Below, in pieces: positions 9,482 to 18,100 of a stretch of DNA of 36,470 nucleotides. The notes beneath the pieces were generated by a model. It was not told where the DNA came from and did not search any database. It worked only from the letters and a program-made list of their open reading frames with translations. How positions within the stretch are numbered: the stretch's first letter is position 1; each line of letters begins with the position of its first letter. A program made the translations under genes and the position numbers. Location of the stretch: positions 1 through 36,470 of the IMG/VR virus record IMGVR_UViG_3300002835_000522. The stretch is one strand, 5' to 3'. This DNA comes from a virus.

Positions 9482-10591
9482 ATGAAAAGCAAAAATTTTA
9501 GTTGTTTCGAGTACGAAGTTACTGAAAGAGAAAGATTACAATCGATGTATGATGGAACATTTCCTGAGGATGTTAGAAATATCTCAGGAAAAGATATACA
9601 AAATAATACCTCAGAGAGAGTTGTTATTACGTCTGTAGACGACGAAAAAGGTGTTGCCTTAGGTGAAACATCTTTTGGACAAACTATCATAATAGACACA
9701 AAGAAAGAGGAGAAAAACATGAGGAAGCTAGGATATCCATCTATGGAGATATCTAGTGGACAGGTACTCGATGTTGTGATCCATAAAGATTCTGGGGGAT
9801 CGTTCAACGGATCGGTTTCTGCCGGATACGAAAAAGCACTTAAGAAGGAGCTACATAGATCTATCAAGGACGAGGATTGCGCATTTAAAGTTAGAGTGAA
9901 GAATGTTTGTAACGGAGGATTCATGGTGGATCTTTCTGGAATAGAATGTTTCCTACCTGGTAGCTTAGCAGCTGCAAATAGAATAATGAACTTCGCTGAT
10001 TATGTAGGCAAAGAATTAAACGTTATGGTTGAGGTCTATGACCAGAAAAGAGATATCTTCGTAGTTTCATTTAAAAAATACCTAAGGAAGATCATCGACA
10101 GTGAGGTTCAAAATCTATCATTCTCTAGCAAGTATGAAGGAGTCGTTACTGGAGCTTCTAACGGAGGAGTTTTTGTTGAATGGGACGAGATCTATACAGG
10201 AATAATTCCTATGGACGACTCAAACAGAGAAACTCTTTCTTCTTATAGTGCTGGTGATGTTGTAGAATTTTATGTCTTAGATATAAAGAATCCACAAAGA
10301 ATATCCTTGTCTGTTACTCAGCCTAGCGAGAAAATGAAAAATATCCAAGAAATGAAGGATACTTCGTCTGAAGTTTTAGGGGAAAATACCGATTTGAAAA
10401 TATATAAAGGAGAGATTACTAAAATTAAAACCTTCGGTGTTTTTGTTAAAATGGAAAACGGATTAACTGGACTTATCGAAAAAGAAAGATTAGTAAACTC
10501 TATTAAAGAATATGAGGTTGGAAAATCGGTTGATTTTTCTATCTTGAGTGTAGATAGTTCTACTCTCAAAATACAATTAATAGAGAAATAA
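9482..10591 (+). CDS. Ribosomal protein S1-like RNA-binding protein, four S1/OB domains
   Basis: A 369-residue protein reading as four S1-type OB folds in a row: a degenerate one at ~43-116, then ~131-198 (KVRVKNVCNGGFMVDLSG...), ~215-279 (YEGVVTGASNGGVFVEW...) and ~305-368 (YKGEITKIKTFGVFVKMENG). Each of the last three has the S1 signature: a beta strand with G-x-V, a G-G/F-G-V-F-V turn, a C-terminal V-G-x-x-V/L strand and a closing strand. The fourth is the most canonical. Bacterial bS1 delivers mRNA to the 30S subunit and has more domains; this is a shortened form. No nuclease or polymerase domain is fused to it. It begins after a 56-base gap, and the next gene begins four bases after its stop. 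Virion location is not excluded, but an RNA or ribosome role is the direct inference. Confidence 0.7.
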   Translation: MKSKNFSCFEYEVTERERLQSMYDGTFPEDVRNISGKDIQNNTSERVVITSVDDEKGVALGETSFGQTIIIDTKKEEKNMRKLGYPSMEISSGQVLDVVIHKDSGGSFNGSVSAGYEKALKKELHRSIKDEDCAFKVRVKNVCNGGFMVDLSGIECFLPGSLAAANRIMNFADYVGKELNVMVEVYDQKRDIFVVSFKKYLRKIIDSEVQNLSFSSKYEGVVTGASNGGVFVEWDEIYTGIIPMDDSNRETLSSYSAGDVVEFYVLDIKNPQRISLSVTQPSEKMKNIQEMKDTSSEVLGENTDLKIYKGEITKIKTFGVFVKMENGLTGLIEKERLVNSIKEYEVGKSVDFSILSVDSSTLKIQLIEK

Positions 10592-10595
10592 AAAA

Positions 10596-12038
10596 TTGGC
10601 TAATTTACTTGGTAATGATTTTTTCTATTCTGCTAAACTTGGTTTCGAATTTGAGTTTTATAGCAACTTAAATAGAAACGAAATAGCATATGACCTTGGC
10701 AAGGTCCTTGGAAAAAAAGTGCTAGTTTTTAAAAAGTATCATTCCAACTTTAAACCAACTAAGGACATTTTTAAGTTAGAACCTGATTATTCGGGAGGCT
10801 CAAAAATGGTAGAATTTATTACTGGACCGCTTCCTTATTTTGAAGCGGTCGTAATATTAATAAAAACCCTTAAGTGGATAGACGAGAATGGATACACTGA
10901 TAAGAAATGTGCTTTCCAGTTCGGTGTTAGTATAGACACTTCGATTTATCCTGACGTTCCTCCTATGACCCAAATAAATATTCTTAAATTTATATTAGGG
11001 TTTGATGAGAATATTATCTATAAAAGATTCCCAGATAGAATGGGATCTTTATACGCTAAGTCTATAAAAAGAATAGTGCCTTCTAATAAGTTTGTAGATC
11101 CCACTAACATATCTTTTATAGACAAGAATCTTTTTGACGTTCCTCTCGAAAAAAACATGGGAATTAATTTTTTAAAGGTCCCAGATGGATATTTTGAGGT
11201 TAGATATTTAGGAGGTAAGGATTATCAGAAAAAATATAATGCTATAAAGGATGTAATAGACTATATAGTAACCTACACTGTTGATGTTCTTAGATTCAAT
11301 AACGGATTTACAGATAATGATGTTAAGATTCTTAAATTATTTCTGAATGAGATATACAAGAATTCATCGACATTTATAGATCCTGAAACATTCCAGAAAA
11401 ATTACCCACACTTAAATGTAATGGTAGATCTTAGATCTGATCCCCAGATTTTAAGATCTTTCTTCCTTAATATAAGAGAGGTTCTTTACGATATAATAGT
11501 TGAGAATAATATAAAGGAGGGAATTATAAATTACGATAGTAATCTTGGTAAATTCCAGCTAAAAGATATTAAAACTCAAAGAGCTTACTTGTTGAAGGAC
11601 TATGATATCTTAGAAAGTGAAATAGCTGGAAATGTTTTAAACTGTAGATTGTTTACTTGTAAACTTAACGATTGCACTATTGAAGAATGTGATTTGATAA
11701 CGAATAATGAAATAAACAGATCTAAAATAATGGTTTCTGATATTTATTTCACAAACACAGTTCATGATAGTTATATTGATAACAAGGAGAAGGAAATAAA
11801 CTGTGAAGTGTTTGGTGGTATAATTAGATCTGGGTTTATTGGGAAACTTGCTACTATATCTCCAGAAACTGAAATAGTTAAAGAGGCTGAGGACGATAAG
11901 AAATTAAAAGGAAGTTCTAAAAAACAACAGTTCCCAAATAGAAACGAGGGTGAAGCTCTTTCTAAGCCAGTAAGATTTGGTGATAACAATTCTAAGCCAT
12001 CAGGTATTCCTGGAATAAACTTCAAATCAAATAATTAA
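10596..12038 (+). CDS. Amidoligase / glutamate-cysteine-ligase-fold-like protein with beta-helix-like C-terminus
   Basis: 480 residues from a TTG start four bases after the S1-like stop. The N-terminal ~230 residues carry, in order, the landmarks of the carboxylate-amine ligase (amidoligase) fold: GFEFEF (16-21, the GxExE strand), PDYSGGSKMVEFITGPL (63-79, Asp and Glu of the D-S-x-x-E-V-x-x-P motif), FQFGVS (107-112, where the family usually has HxHxS), FPDRMGSLYAKS (145-156) and FEVRYLGG (200-207, the E-x-R motif). Such enzymes join an amine to a carboxylate using ATP. The His residues are missing, so activity is uncertain. Residues ~338-415 then form short repeats with spaced Cys (NCRLFTCKLNDCTIEECDL) resembling a pentapeptide or beta-helix. 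The last ~60 residues are charged and flexible. Family recognition is by motif reading only. Confidence 0.5.
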   Translation: MANLLGNDFFYSAKLGFEFEFYSNLNRNEIAYDLGKVLGKKVLVFKKYHSNFKPTKDIFKLEPDYSGGSKMVEFITGPLPYFEAVVILIKTLKWIDENGYTDKKCAFQFGVSIDTSIYPDVPPMTQINILKFILGFDENIIYKRFPDRMGSLYAKSIKRIVPSNKFVDPTNISFIDKNLFDVPLEKNMGINFLKVPDGYFEVRYLGGKDYQKKYNAIKDVIDYIVTYTVDVLRFNNGFTDNDVKILKLFLNEIYKNSSTFIDPETFQKNYPHLNVMVDLRSDPQILRSFFLNIREVLYDIIVENNIKEGIINYDSNLGKFQLKDIKTQRAYLLKDYDILESEIAGNVLNCRLFTCKLNDCTIEECDLITNNEINRSKIMVSDIYFTNTVHDSYIDNKEKEINCEVFGGIIRSGFIGKLATISPETEIVKEAEDDKKLKGSSKKQQFPNRNEGEALSKPVRFGDNNSKPSGIPGINFKSNN

Positions 12039-12042
12039 TGTC

Positions 12043-12822
12043 ATGACTGAAGCAGATCTAATACAGGAAATAAAAGATGACATATCTCATTCTTGTGCAT
12101 TACCTTACAATCTAAATGAGCAAGAGATAAAAAGGATCATTAAAAGAGCAAGAGCATACTTTTATGATAACTATCAATATGCAGTAGAAGATAGAATTTT
12201 TGTATTAGGGAGAGAGCTTTTTTCAACACCTGCTTTCAGAGCAACTAGACAAATACAAATGCCTCAGTGTGTGAGATCTATATACGAGGTAAGAGAGGTT
12301 AACGGAGGAGGATTGATCGGTACACCGGATAAAGATTTTGGTGACTCTAAACTTTTAGGATCTGAGCTTATGCTTTCTCCTTTTGTTGGGGATAACCTAG
12401 TTTATAGAACGGTTTTATATTCATTCTTCGATTTAGCAAAAGCTTATCTTTTGGAAACATATGCTTTTAATTACAACAAAAACACCAAAAGATTAACCAT
12501 ATTAGGTAGAGATCCTAATAGAACTTATCAAACAGACGGAGGAAGCTCCAGTACTCTTTTTACTGGTACCGATGTTGGTGTAAGAGCATACATTGATATA
12601 CCAGAAGAAAATTTATATGATGACGAACTATTTGTTAGATATTGTTTAGCAGAGGGTAAAATAAATATAGGTAGATTACTAGGTACATTCGAATACAATC
12701 TCCCTGGCGGTGTTAGAGTCAACTATAACAATATACAAACTATAGGAACCACAGAAAAACAGGAGATTATCCAGATGATAAAAGACGAGAATACTCCTTC
12801 ATACTTCTTGCAGTGGAATTAA
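12043..12822 (+). CDS. Neck / head-tail connector protein, T4 gp13-like
   Basis: A 259-residue protein. The N-terminus reads DLIQEIKDDISHSCALP, then a helix with repeated ionic residues, IIKRARAYFYDNYQYAVEDR. This matches the opening of T4-type neck proteins (a helix ending in an aromatic-rich Y-x-x-A-x-E segment). It is followed by a beta segment with IQMPQCVRSIYEV, and later a YSFFDLAKAYLLETYAFNYNK helix like the long central helix of those proteins. No membrane or catalytic features. It starts four bases after the previous stop. T4 neck proteins join head and tail after assembly. The family call rests on pattern memory, so a different connector is possible. Confidence 0.5.
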   Translation: MTEADLIQEIKDDISHSCALPYNLNEQEIKRIIKRARAYFYDNYQYAVEDRIFVLGRELFSTPAFRATRQIQMPQCVRSIYEVREVNGGGLIGTPDKDFGDSKLLGSELMLSPFVGDNLVYRTVLYSFFDLAKAYLLETYAFNYNKNTKRLTILGRDPNRTYQTDGGSSSTLFTGTDVGVRAYIDIPEENLYDDELFVRYCLAEGKINIGRLLGTFEYNLPGGVRVNYNNIQTIGTTEKQEIIQMIKDENTPSYFLQWN

Positions 12823-12841
12823 TTTATTGTGTTATTAATTC
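12816..12841 (+). other. AT-rich inverted repeat spanning the neck gene stop codon
   Basis: GAATTAAT at 12816-12823 pairs perfectly with ATTAATTC at 12834-12841 across a 10-base loop. The stop codon TAA (12820-12822) lies in the left arm. No T-run follows, so it is not a classic terminator. It directly abuts the candidate promoter element at 12837-12853. Confidence 0.35.
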
Positions 12842-12853
12842 TTGGAATATATA
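12837..12853 (+). promoter_or_regulatory. Candidate promoter-like motif before gp25-like gene
   Basis: AATTCTTG followed two bases later by ATATATA, ending seven bases before the gp25-like ATG. It closely resembles AATTTTTG plus ATATATAA at 34968-34983. The string ATTAATTCTTGGAA here also recurs as ATTAATTTCTTGGAA at 9421-9435 after another stop. It does not match the T4 late promoter TATAAATA or the host-type TAnnTTTG element. Confidence 0.3.
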
Positions 12854-12860
12854 GAGCAAG

Positions 12861-13232
12861 ATGGCAAGATTTTCTGAAATTTATCCAAGGAATCCTGATG
12901 ATCCAAATTACAAGGAGGGTCTTTTACATACCGATGATGAGGTAGAAATCCTTATTGGTATGATTAAGAATTGTATGCTTTCTAGACCTGGTGAGGTTTT
13001 AGGAGATCCTTATTTTGGTATAGATCTAGAAGGGCTTATATTTGATCTTGGTGTAGACCAGAACACTTTAACTAGAGCTATAGATCTTCATCTCATGACG
13101 TATGTACCTATAGCTTATTCCCTTTTTAATGTTGAATTCAAAATCGGATTTTTTCAGGGTGATACTAGAGATGCTTGCGTTATCGATTTTGCAATAAAGG
13201 GTAACCCTATATTAGGAATTAAAATATTATAA
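12861..13232 (+). CDS. Baseplate wedge protein, gp25/GPW family
   Basis: 123 residues, the usual size of this family. The segment SRPGEVLGDPYFGID (41-55) corresponds to the conserved family motif in which a Gly-Glu pair precedes a P-x-F-G turn. It is followed by L-x-x-L-I-F-D and by the typical helix and last strands (NVEFKIGFF, then VIDFAIKG). T4 gp25 joins the sheath to the wedge and nucleates sheath assembly. The order gp25, then gp6/J, with one base between stop and ATG, is the canonical arrangement and strongly supports the call. The leader has at most a weak GAGCAAG purine stretch. Confidence 0.85.
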   Translation: MARFSEIYPRNPDDPNYKEGLLHTDDEVEILIGMIKNCMLSRPGEVLGDPYFGIDLEGLIFDLGVDQNTLTRAIDLHLMTYVPIAYSLFNVEFKIGFFQGDTRDACVIDFAIKGNPILGIKIL

Positions 13233-13233
13233 A

Positions 13234-14931
13234 ATGGATTTATTATCAAAAAATCGGGCAAAGATATCTGACTTATTAACACAGACTTTTGAGTTAATAC
13301 AGGCAAGATATGGAATGTCTAATCAGCTATTTACCGTAGCTTCGGTGTGGGGACAAATAATATTTGTTTTAGATAACCTTTCCCAATTTATCTTATTCTT
13401 CATTGAGGATTCAATAACTGAATTAAACATAAACACAGCTACCAGAGAATCGTCTATATATGGATTGGCAGCTTTAACTGGGCACAATCCAACTAGAGCA
13501 ATATCAGCTAAAGGAGAGGTTATTATAAAATGGAACGGTAAAGGATTTGAAGATATTGGAGGAAGCGCGGTTCTTATTCCTAAAAACTCCGAGATCAAAT
13601 GTGTAAATAATGGTAAAACATATCTGCTTAAATTTCCACAAGAATACACAAGACTAAATCTAGATAGCACATCAAATTTAGCATGTTCTGTAGTAGAAGG
13701 AACGCTAAATGTAAATCAATATACCGGGAATGGTGGGAAACTCCAAAGCTATAATATCTCTTCAAGAGGAACTTCGAGTATAGAAAACTTTGAAGTTTAT
13801 GTTAAAGTTAACGGTGTTGAATGGAAACAATACGATTCTCTCTATGATATTCCTAGGAACGGATTAGGGTACATAGTAAAAAGTTCCATAATATCTGGTA
13901 TAGATATATTTTTTGGAACGGGTGACTTTGGGTTACCTCCATCGTCTGGATCTATAATAGAAGTTACCTACCTAGAATCTGCTGGTGCTTCTGGTAATAT
14001 AGTTGTAGACGACTCTGCACAGGTTATATTTAGATTTGATTCTGAGGGAACAGATCTTTTTGGCAATACAGTAACTCTTGCAGATGTTCTTCAAATTTCT
14101 TGTACTATTGCTCCACAACTTGGAGCTGGACAGGAGCCAGTAGATCTAACAAGACTAATAGCTCCTAAGACATCAAGAAGTTTTGTTTTAGCAAATCCTA
14201 CTAACTACATAACTTTCTTTGAAAAGTTTGGGCAATTTTCCATAATAGAAGCCTTTACAACTTTTGACGATCAGTACATAGATGACGATAATATTATTTA
14301 CTTGATACTTGTACCAGATATACAATTGACTTTAAAAAGCAACGAAACGTATTTTGATATACCGGTTTCCAGATTTAAATTAACTCAACCACAAAGAGAT
14401 AGAATAAATCAATTATTAGATGAGAGCGGACAGAAAATAGTTACCACTGAGGTAAGAATATTAGATCCTGTGATTAAAAAATATGTTGTTAACATCTCAA
14501 TAAGTATATTCGAAGGGAATGATCCTGATACTGTAAAGTCACAGATAGTAAATACAATGAGCGATTACTTTTTGAATATCAGAAGAAGAGATAAGATCCC
14601 GAGATCGGATTTAATCGCTGCGGTAGAAGAAATAGAAGGGGTGGATTCGGTTTCACTTTATTTTGTTGGTGAAGAAAACGAAGCTGCTAAGGCACAAAAT
14701 CCAAATTCACCAGAGATTGGCTTTGATGAATTTGGTGATATAGTTATGAGTAAGGACGAGATAGTTATTATATCCGGAGGATGGGAAGATAGAAACGGGA
14801 TCTTTTACGATCTTGGAGCTGGTATGAATACCCTGTCATCTATAAATATAGATATTAGATCTATTGTTCCTTTCACTTATAACTCGAGAGTTAATAATAT
14901 ATTAAAGAGCTCGTTAAAAACAGGAAACTAA
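13234..14931 (+). CDS. Baseplate wedge protein, gp6 / J-like
   Basis: 565 residues, compared with about 660 in T4 gp6. The N-terminal helical part (1-110) with TATRESSIYGLAALTGHNPT matches the baseplate-J entry region, in which L-x-x-R-A/E-x-x-G is followed by a turn (here A-L-T-G-H-N-P). The C-terminal part contains a strand set (VVNISISIF, ~416-424), a helix DTVKSQIVNTMSDYFLNIRR, and KIPRSDLIAAVEEIEGVDSV (~454-473), the characteristic C-terminal motif of the family. gp6 dimers link neighbouring wedges into a ring around the hub. It follows gp25 with the TAA-A-ATGG spacing seen elsewhere in the operon. The next gene starts one base after its stop. Confidence 0.8.
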   Translation: MDLLSKNRAKISDLLTQTFELIQARYGMSNQLFTVASVWGQIIFVLDNLSQFILFFIEDSITELNINTATRESSIYGLAALTGHNPTRAISAKGEVIIKWNGKGFEDIGGSAVLIPKNSEIKCVNNGKTYLLKFPQEYTRLNLDSTSNLACSVVEGTLNVNQYTGNGGKLQSYNISSRGTSSIENFEVYVKVNGVEWKQYDSLYDIPRNGLGYIVKSSIISGIDIFFGTGDFGLPPSSGSIIEVTYLESAGASGNIVVDDSAQVIFRFDSEGTDLFGNTVTLADVLQISCTIAPQLGAGQEPVDLTRLIAPKTSRSFVLANPTNYITFFEKFGQFSIIEAFTTFDDQYIDDDNIIYLILVPDIQLTLKSNETYFDIPVSRFKLTQPQRDRINQLLDESGQKIVTTEVRILDPVIKKYVVNISISIFEGNDPDTVKSQIVNTMSDYFLNIRRRDKIPRSDLIAAVEEIEGVDSVSLYFVGEENEAAKAQNPNSPEIGFDEFGDIVMSKDEIVIISGGWEDRNGIFYDLGAGMNTLSSINIDIRSIVPFTYNSRVNNILKSSLKTGN

Positions 14932-14932
14932 A

Positions 14933-15178
14933 ATGGAAAAGAAAAGCTGGTTTGAATTTATAAACTCTCAGAACGATGTTAGATCTAATGTTGGTTTTGA
15001 TTACGAAGGAAAAATATTCCAAAAAACATTGTCTAATCCTGTATTAAATGGTGATAATAATAGATTGGTAATATTAGCAAGTATAGAGAAAGTTGTTTAT
15101 GCCCTGTTTGAAACTACTAAGTATATAAAGAACTATTTTAATTATACTGTTCCTAAAAATAACAAATACGTAAGATAG
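14933..15178 (+). CDS. Small baseplate-operon protein, function unknown (81 aa)
   Basis: I recognise no family. 81 residues, starting one base after the gp6/J stop and ending one base before the next start, with no alternative frame covering the interval, so the spacing argues it is a real gene. It begins MEKKSWFEFINSQNDVR and has a central hydrophobic helix with RLVILASIEKVVYALFETT, which could be amphipathic. The basic Asn/Lys-rich C-terminus ends KYVR. A wedge accessory or a chaperone is possible from its position between gp6/J and the gp7-like giant. Confidence 0.6.
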   Translation: MEKKSWFEFINSQNDVRSNVGFDYEGKIFQKTLSNPVLNGDNNRLVILASIEKVVYALFETTKYIKNYFNYTVPKNNKYVR

Positions 15179-15179
15179 A

Positions 15180-18100
15180 ATGGCTTTTGAAAATCTTTTA
15201 TTCTTTAATAAAAAAGGGGACCAATATAATTTTAAATGGAATGGTGAATATTGGGAGGGATCGGTTCTATTTGAGGTAGTATCCGAAAAACTTTTTGAGA
15301 TTGAACACATATTCGTAATTGAAAAATTTCTAAACCCATCTTCTGAAATAAAATATGGATTTCCACACTCCTATGGAGTTAGCCCGGGTGCTCCTGTTTG
15401 GAGAACTAGATGGGTTTCTAATTACGATGGGAGGACCAACGTAGAATCCATAATTTATACATACGAGCTTGGTGTTGATGGAAATCTGGATGCTCCTATA
15501 CTCGTTAAGTCTAATAATATTGAGTTTTATCCTGAGGTTGTAAGTGGCGATACTATTTCATCTCCTGGTGGAATAGTTATAAGTAACGATATCAATCCAT
15601 CTTCAATGCAAATCAATATTGCATTAAACTCTAACACTGAAGGGATATATGACAGAACTTTAATATTAGAAGACTATACTGATCCTAATAATCCGGTAAC
15701 TATAATGTCTATTAACTTCCACGGTGAAGTAGAAGGCGAAGATAGTAGATTGTCTGTTATTCTAGGTAACTTTGGTAGATCATTTAATCCGGATGACGCT
15801 TTTATAGTAAGAGAAAGTGATATAAAGGAAGAATTTCCAGATTATGAGATAATAAACAAGAAAAGAAAGGAGTTACTTCTCACTGGAGAAAGTATATTCC
15901 CGTATTTAGGTTCATATAAGTCTCTTTTCAATGCAATAAAATTCTTTGGATACTATGATCTTAGAGTAAAAGAATATTGGCTAAATATAAAAAAAGATGA
16001 TGCTGATACATTAACACCTTTACAGCAAAATCAAAAGATTTTAGATCAGCTATCACAGCCAAACTTAGAGGGCCAAAGTAAATTGGAACTGATAAGTAGT
16101 TTAATAAAAGACGAGAACGAGGGAAAATACAAGCAAGTAGAGATATACGGTAAAAAGAAGGACGGTACATTCGGACTAAAAAAACAGCTGGATAAAATAT
16201 TCCCTTCTAAATCTTATAAGAAAACCGCTTTATTTGGTCTTTTCTATGATATTAACAGAGTAGTAGAGGATCAAGATGAGGATCAATACGGATACCCAAT
16301 AGTTGAAGATAGCTTCTTGTTTAGTCCAGAGGAAGTACTTATAAAGCTATTCGGACTAAAAGAAAGATTAAAAAGAGATTACCTTCCATTAAATGCCAGG
16401 ATTATTGATATAACCGGAGAGGGTGTTTATTTTAATATTTATAAAACAAGAGGCTGGACAGATTCTGTAGACATAAGTGAAATTAAAGGCGGTATAGAGG
16501 TTGACTTTACTGTTTTCCCTAATGAAGGTTACATAGAGGATTTAAGACCTTTTTATACAAAGCCAAATCAATCGGGTCTTTTATATCCTGCAGTAAATGG
16601 AACTGAGGCGGGCATAAGTCTTTATGGTAATACTGTAGATCCTTATTCGTTCTTCCAGGAATATCCTAAATCAGCAATACCAGCATTAGAAACTGCAGTA
16701 AGAAGCTTTTATGATGATGTTAAATCTGGAGAAATGCCTAAGTTTCTTGGAGATGGGGATTACGATCCGCCAGGGTATAAACTATTTTCTGATAGCAGTG
16801 ACTATGTTTTTCCTGCTGGGTGTCCTATCATAATAACGAATAATACCTTTGATCTCTCTTGGGAAGAAATAAGTGGTAGCTGGACATCTTTCGATACAAC
16901 AATAACCCTAACTGATTTAGATATAGCTAGTTACACTAGTACAACTTCACAGAATCCAGGGGGACCTTTACAAAATGCCTATAGTACTGACACATTTACA
17001 TTGCCTGATACTTTTCCTAGCAATACAACAATTAATATAGGAACAGGAAAGGATTGGTTTTCTACCACATCACCAGAGGTTATATTTGTAAGAGTGGAAT
17101 CAGTGGACTCTCCTGGTAATTTAGTTTTAGGATACTGTAGTTCTGGAGATTATAATACACTAACCGGAGATCTTTATATTGAATTCATATACACAAGGGG
17201 ATCTGGAGAATATTCAAATTGGAAGGTCAGTCCGACGAATATTAAATTCAGTTCTTATGTTTTTGATTACTATCAGAATTTTGTACACTCTAACGGATTT
17301 TATTCTTGGGACAGAATACCATATTTGGATTTCTATGAAATAGAATGGACAATATACAAGGATGATGACGATAAGCCTTATTATTTCCAGATAACTGGTG
17401 ATTTACCGGGATTGGATACTCTCGTGCATTTTTTACCATATGACGGGGAGTACAATGTTAAATGTAGAGTTTGGGACACATTAAATTCTATATCTCTGGG
17501 TATAAAAAGAGGGATAGTAAAAGTAGATAAGAGGGGAATAGAACTAAATACTATTACTAGATTTAGAGAATCCGAAATCTATAACTGGGACAATATGCCT
17601 CTTAAATGGGATAGCTATTTTTCTCAATGGATTTTCCCAGTAGAGAACACAAGTAACTTATTAGATATTTCACAATTTATACAGAACTATCCTGAATACT
17701 CTAATAACTTTAATGAGGGTCAACAATGCGAGGTGTTAACTAAATTACCTGAAGTTAAAGCCACCGCAACTTTCGATATAGGTGCGGATGAAATAGGTAT
17801 ATCTAGTATTGTTAGCTCTTATAACGGAAGTGGATATGATTTAGCTACTGTTACTACTTTAACTCCTCATGGGTATTCATCAGGATCAACTGTTTGGATA
17901 TACGATGCAGCCGGCGCTCCTTATGGACAATACCCTATAACAGTTACTGGAAGCAACACATTTGAGATCCCTGACATAATTATTACTCCTATAAGCGGTG
18001 GGCATGTTTATGGATCGGGTACAATAAATATAATAATTGATTCCGTTCAGGTAGCGTCTTGTAATTTTCAGGGTGATTTAAATTCAACGACATCTTTACT

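Noticed and set aside
9439-9924. 161-codon antisense frame over the start of the S1-like gene
   Set aside because: It overlaps a gene with recognisable S1 domains; the composition is typical of an antisense shadow.
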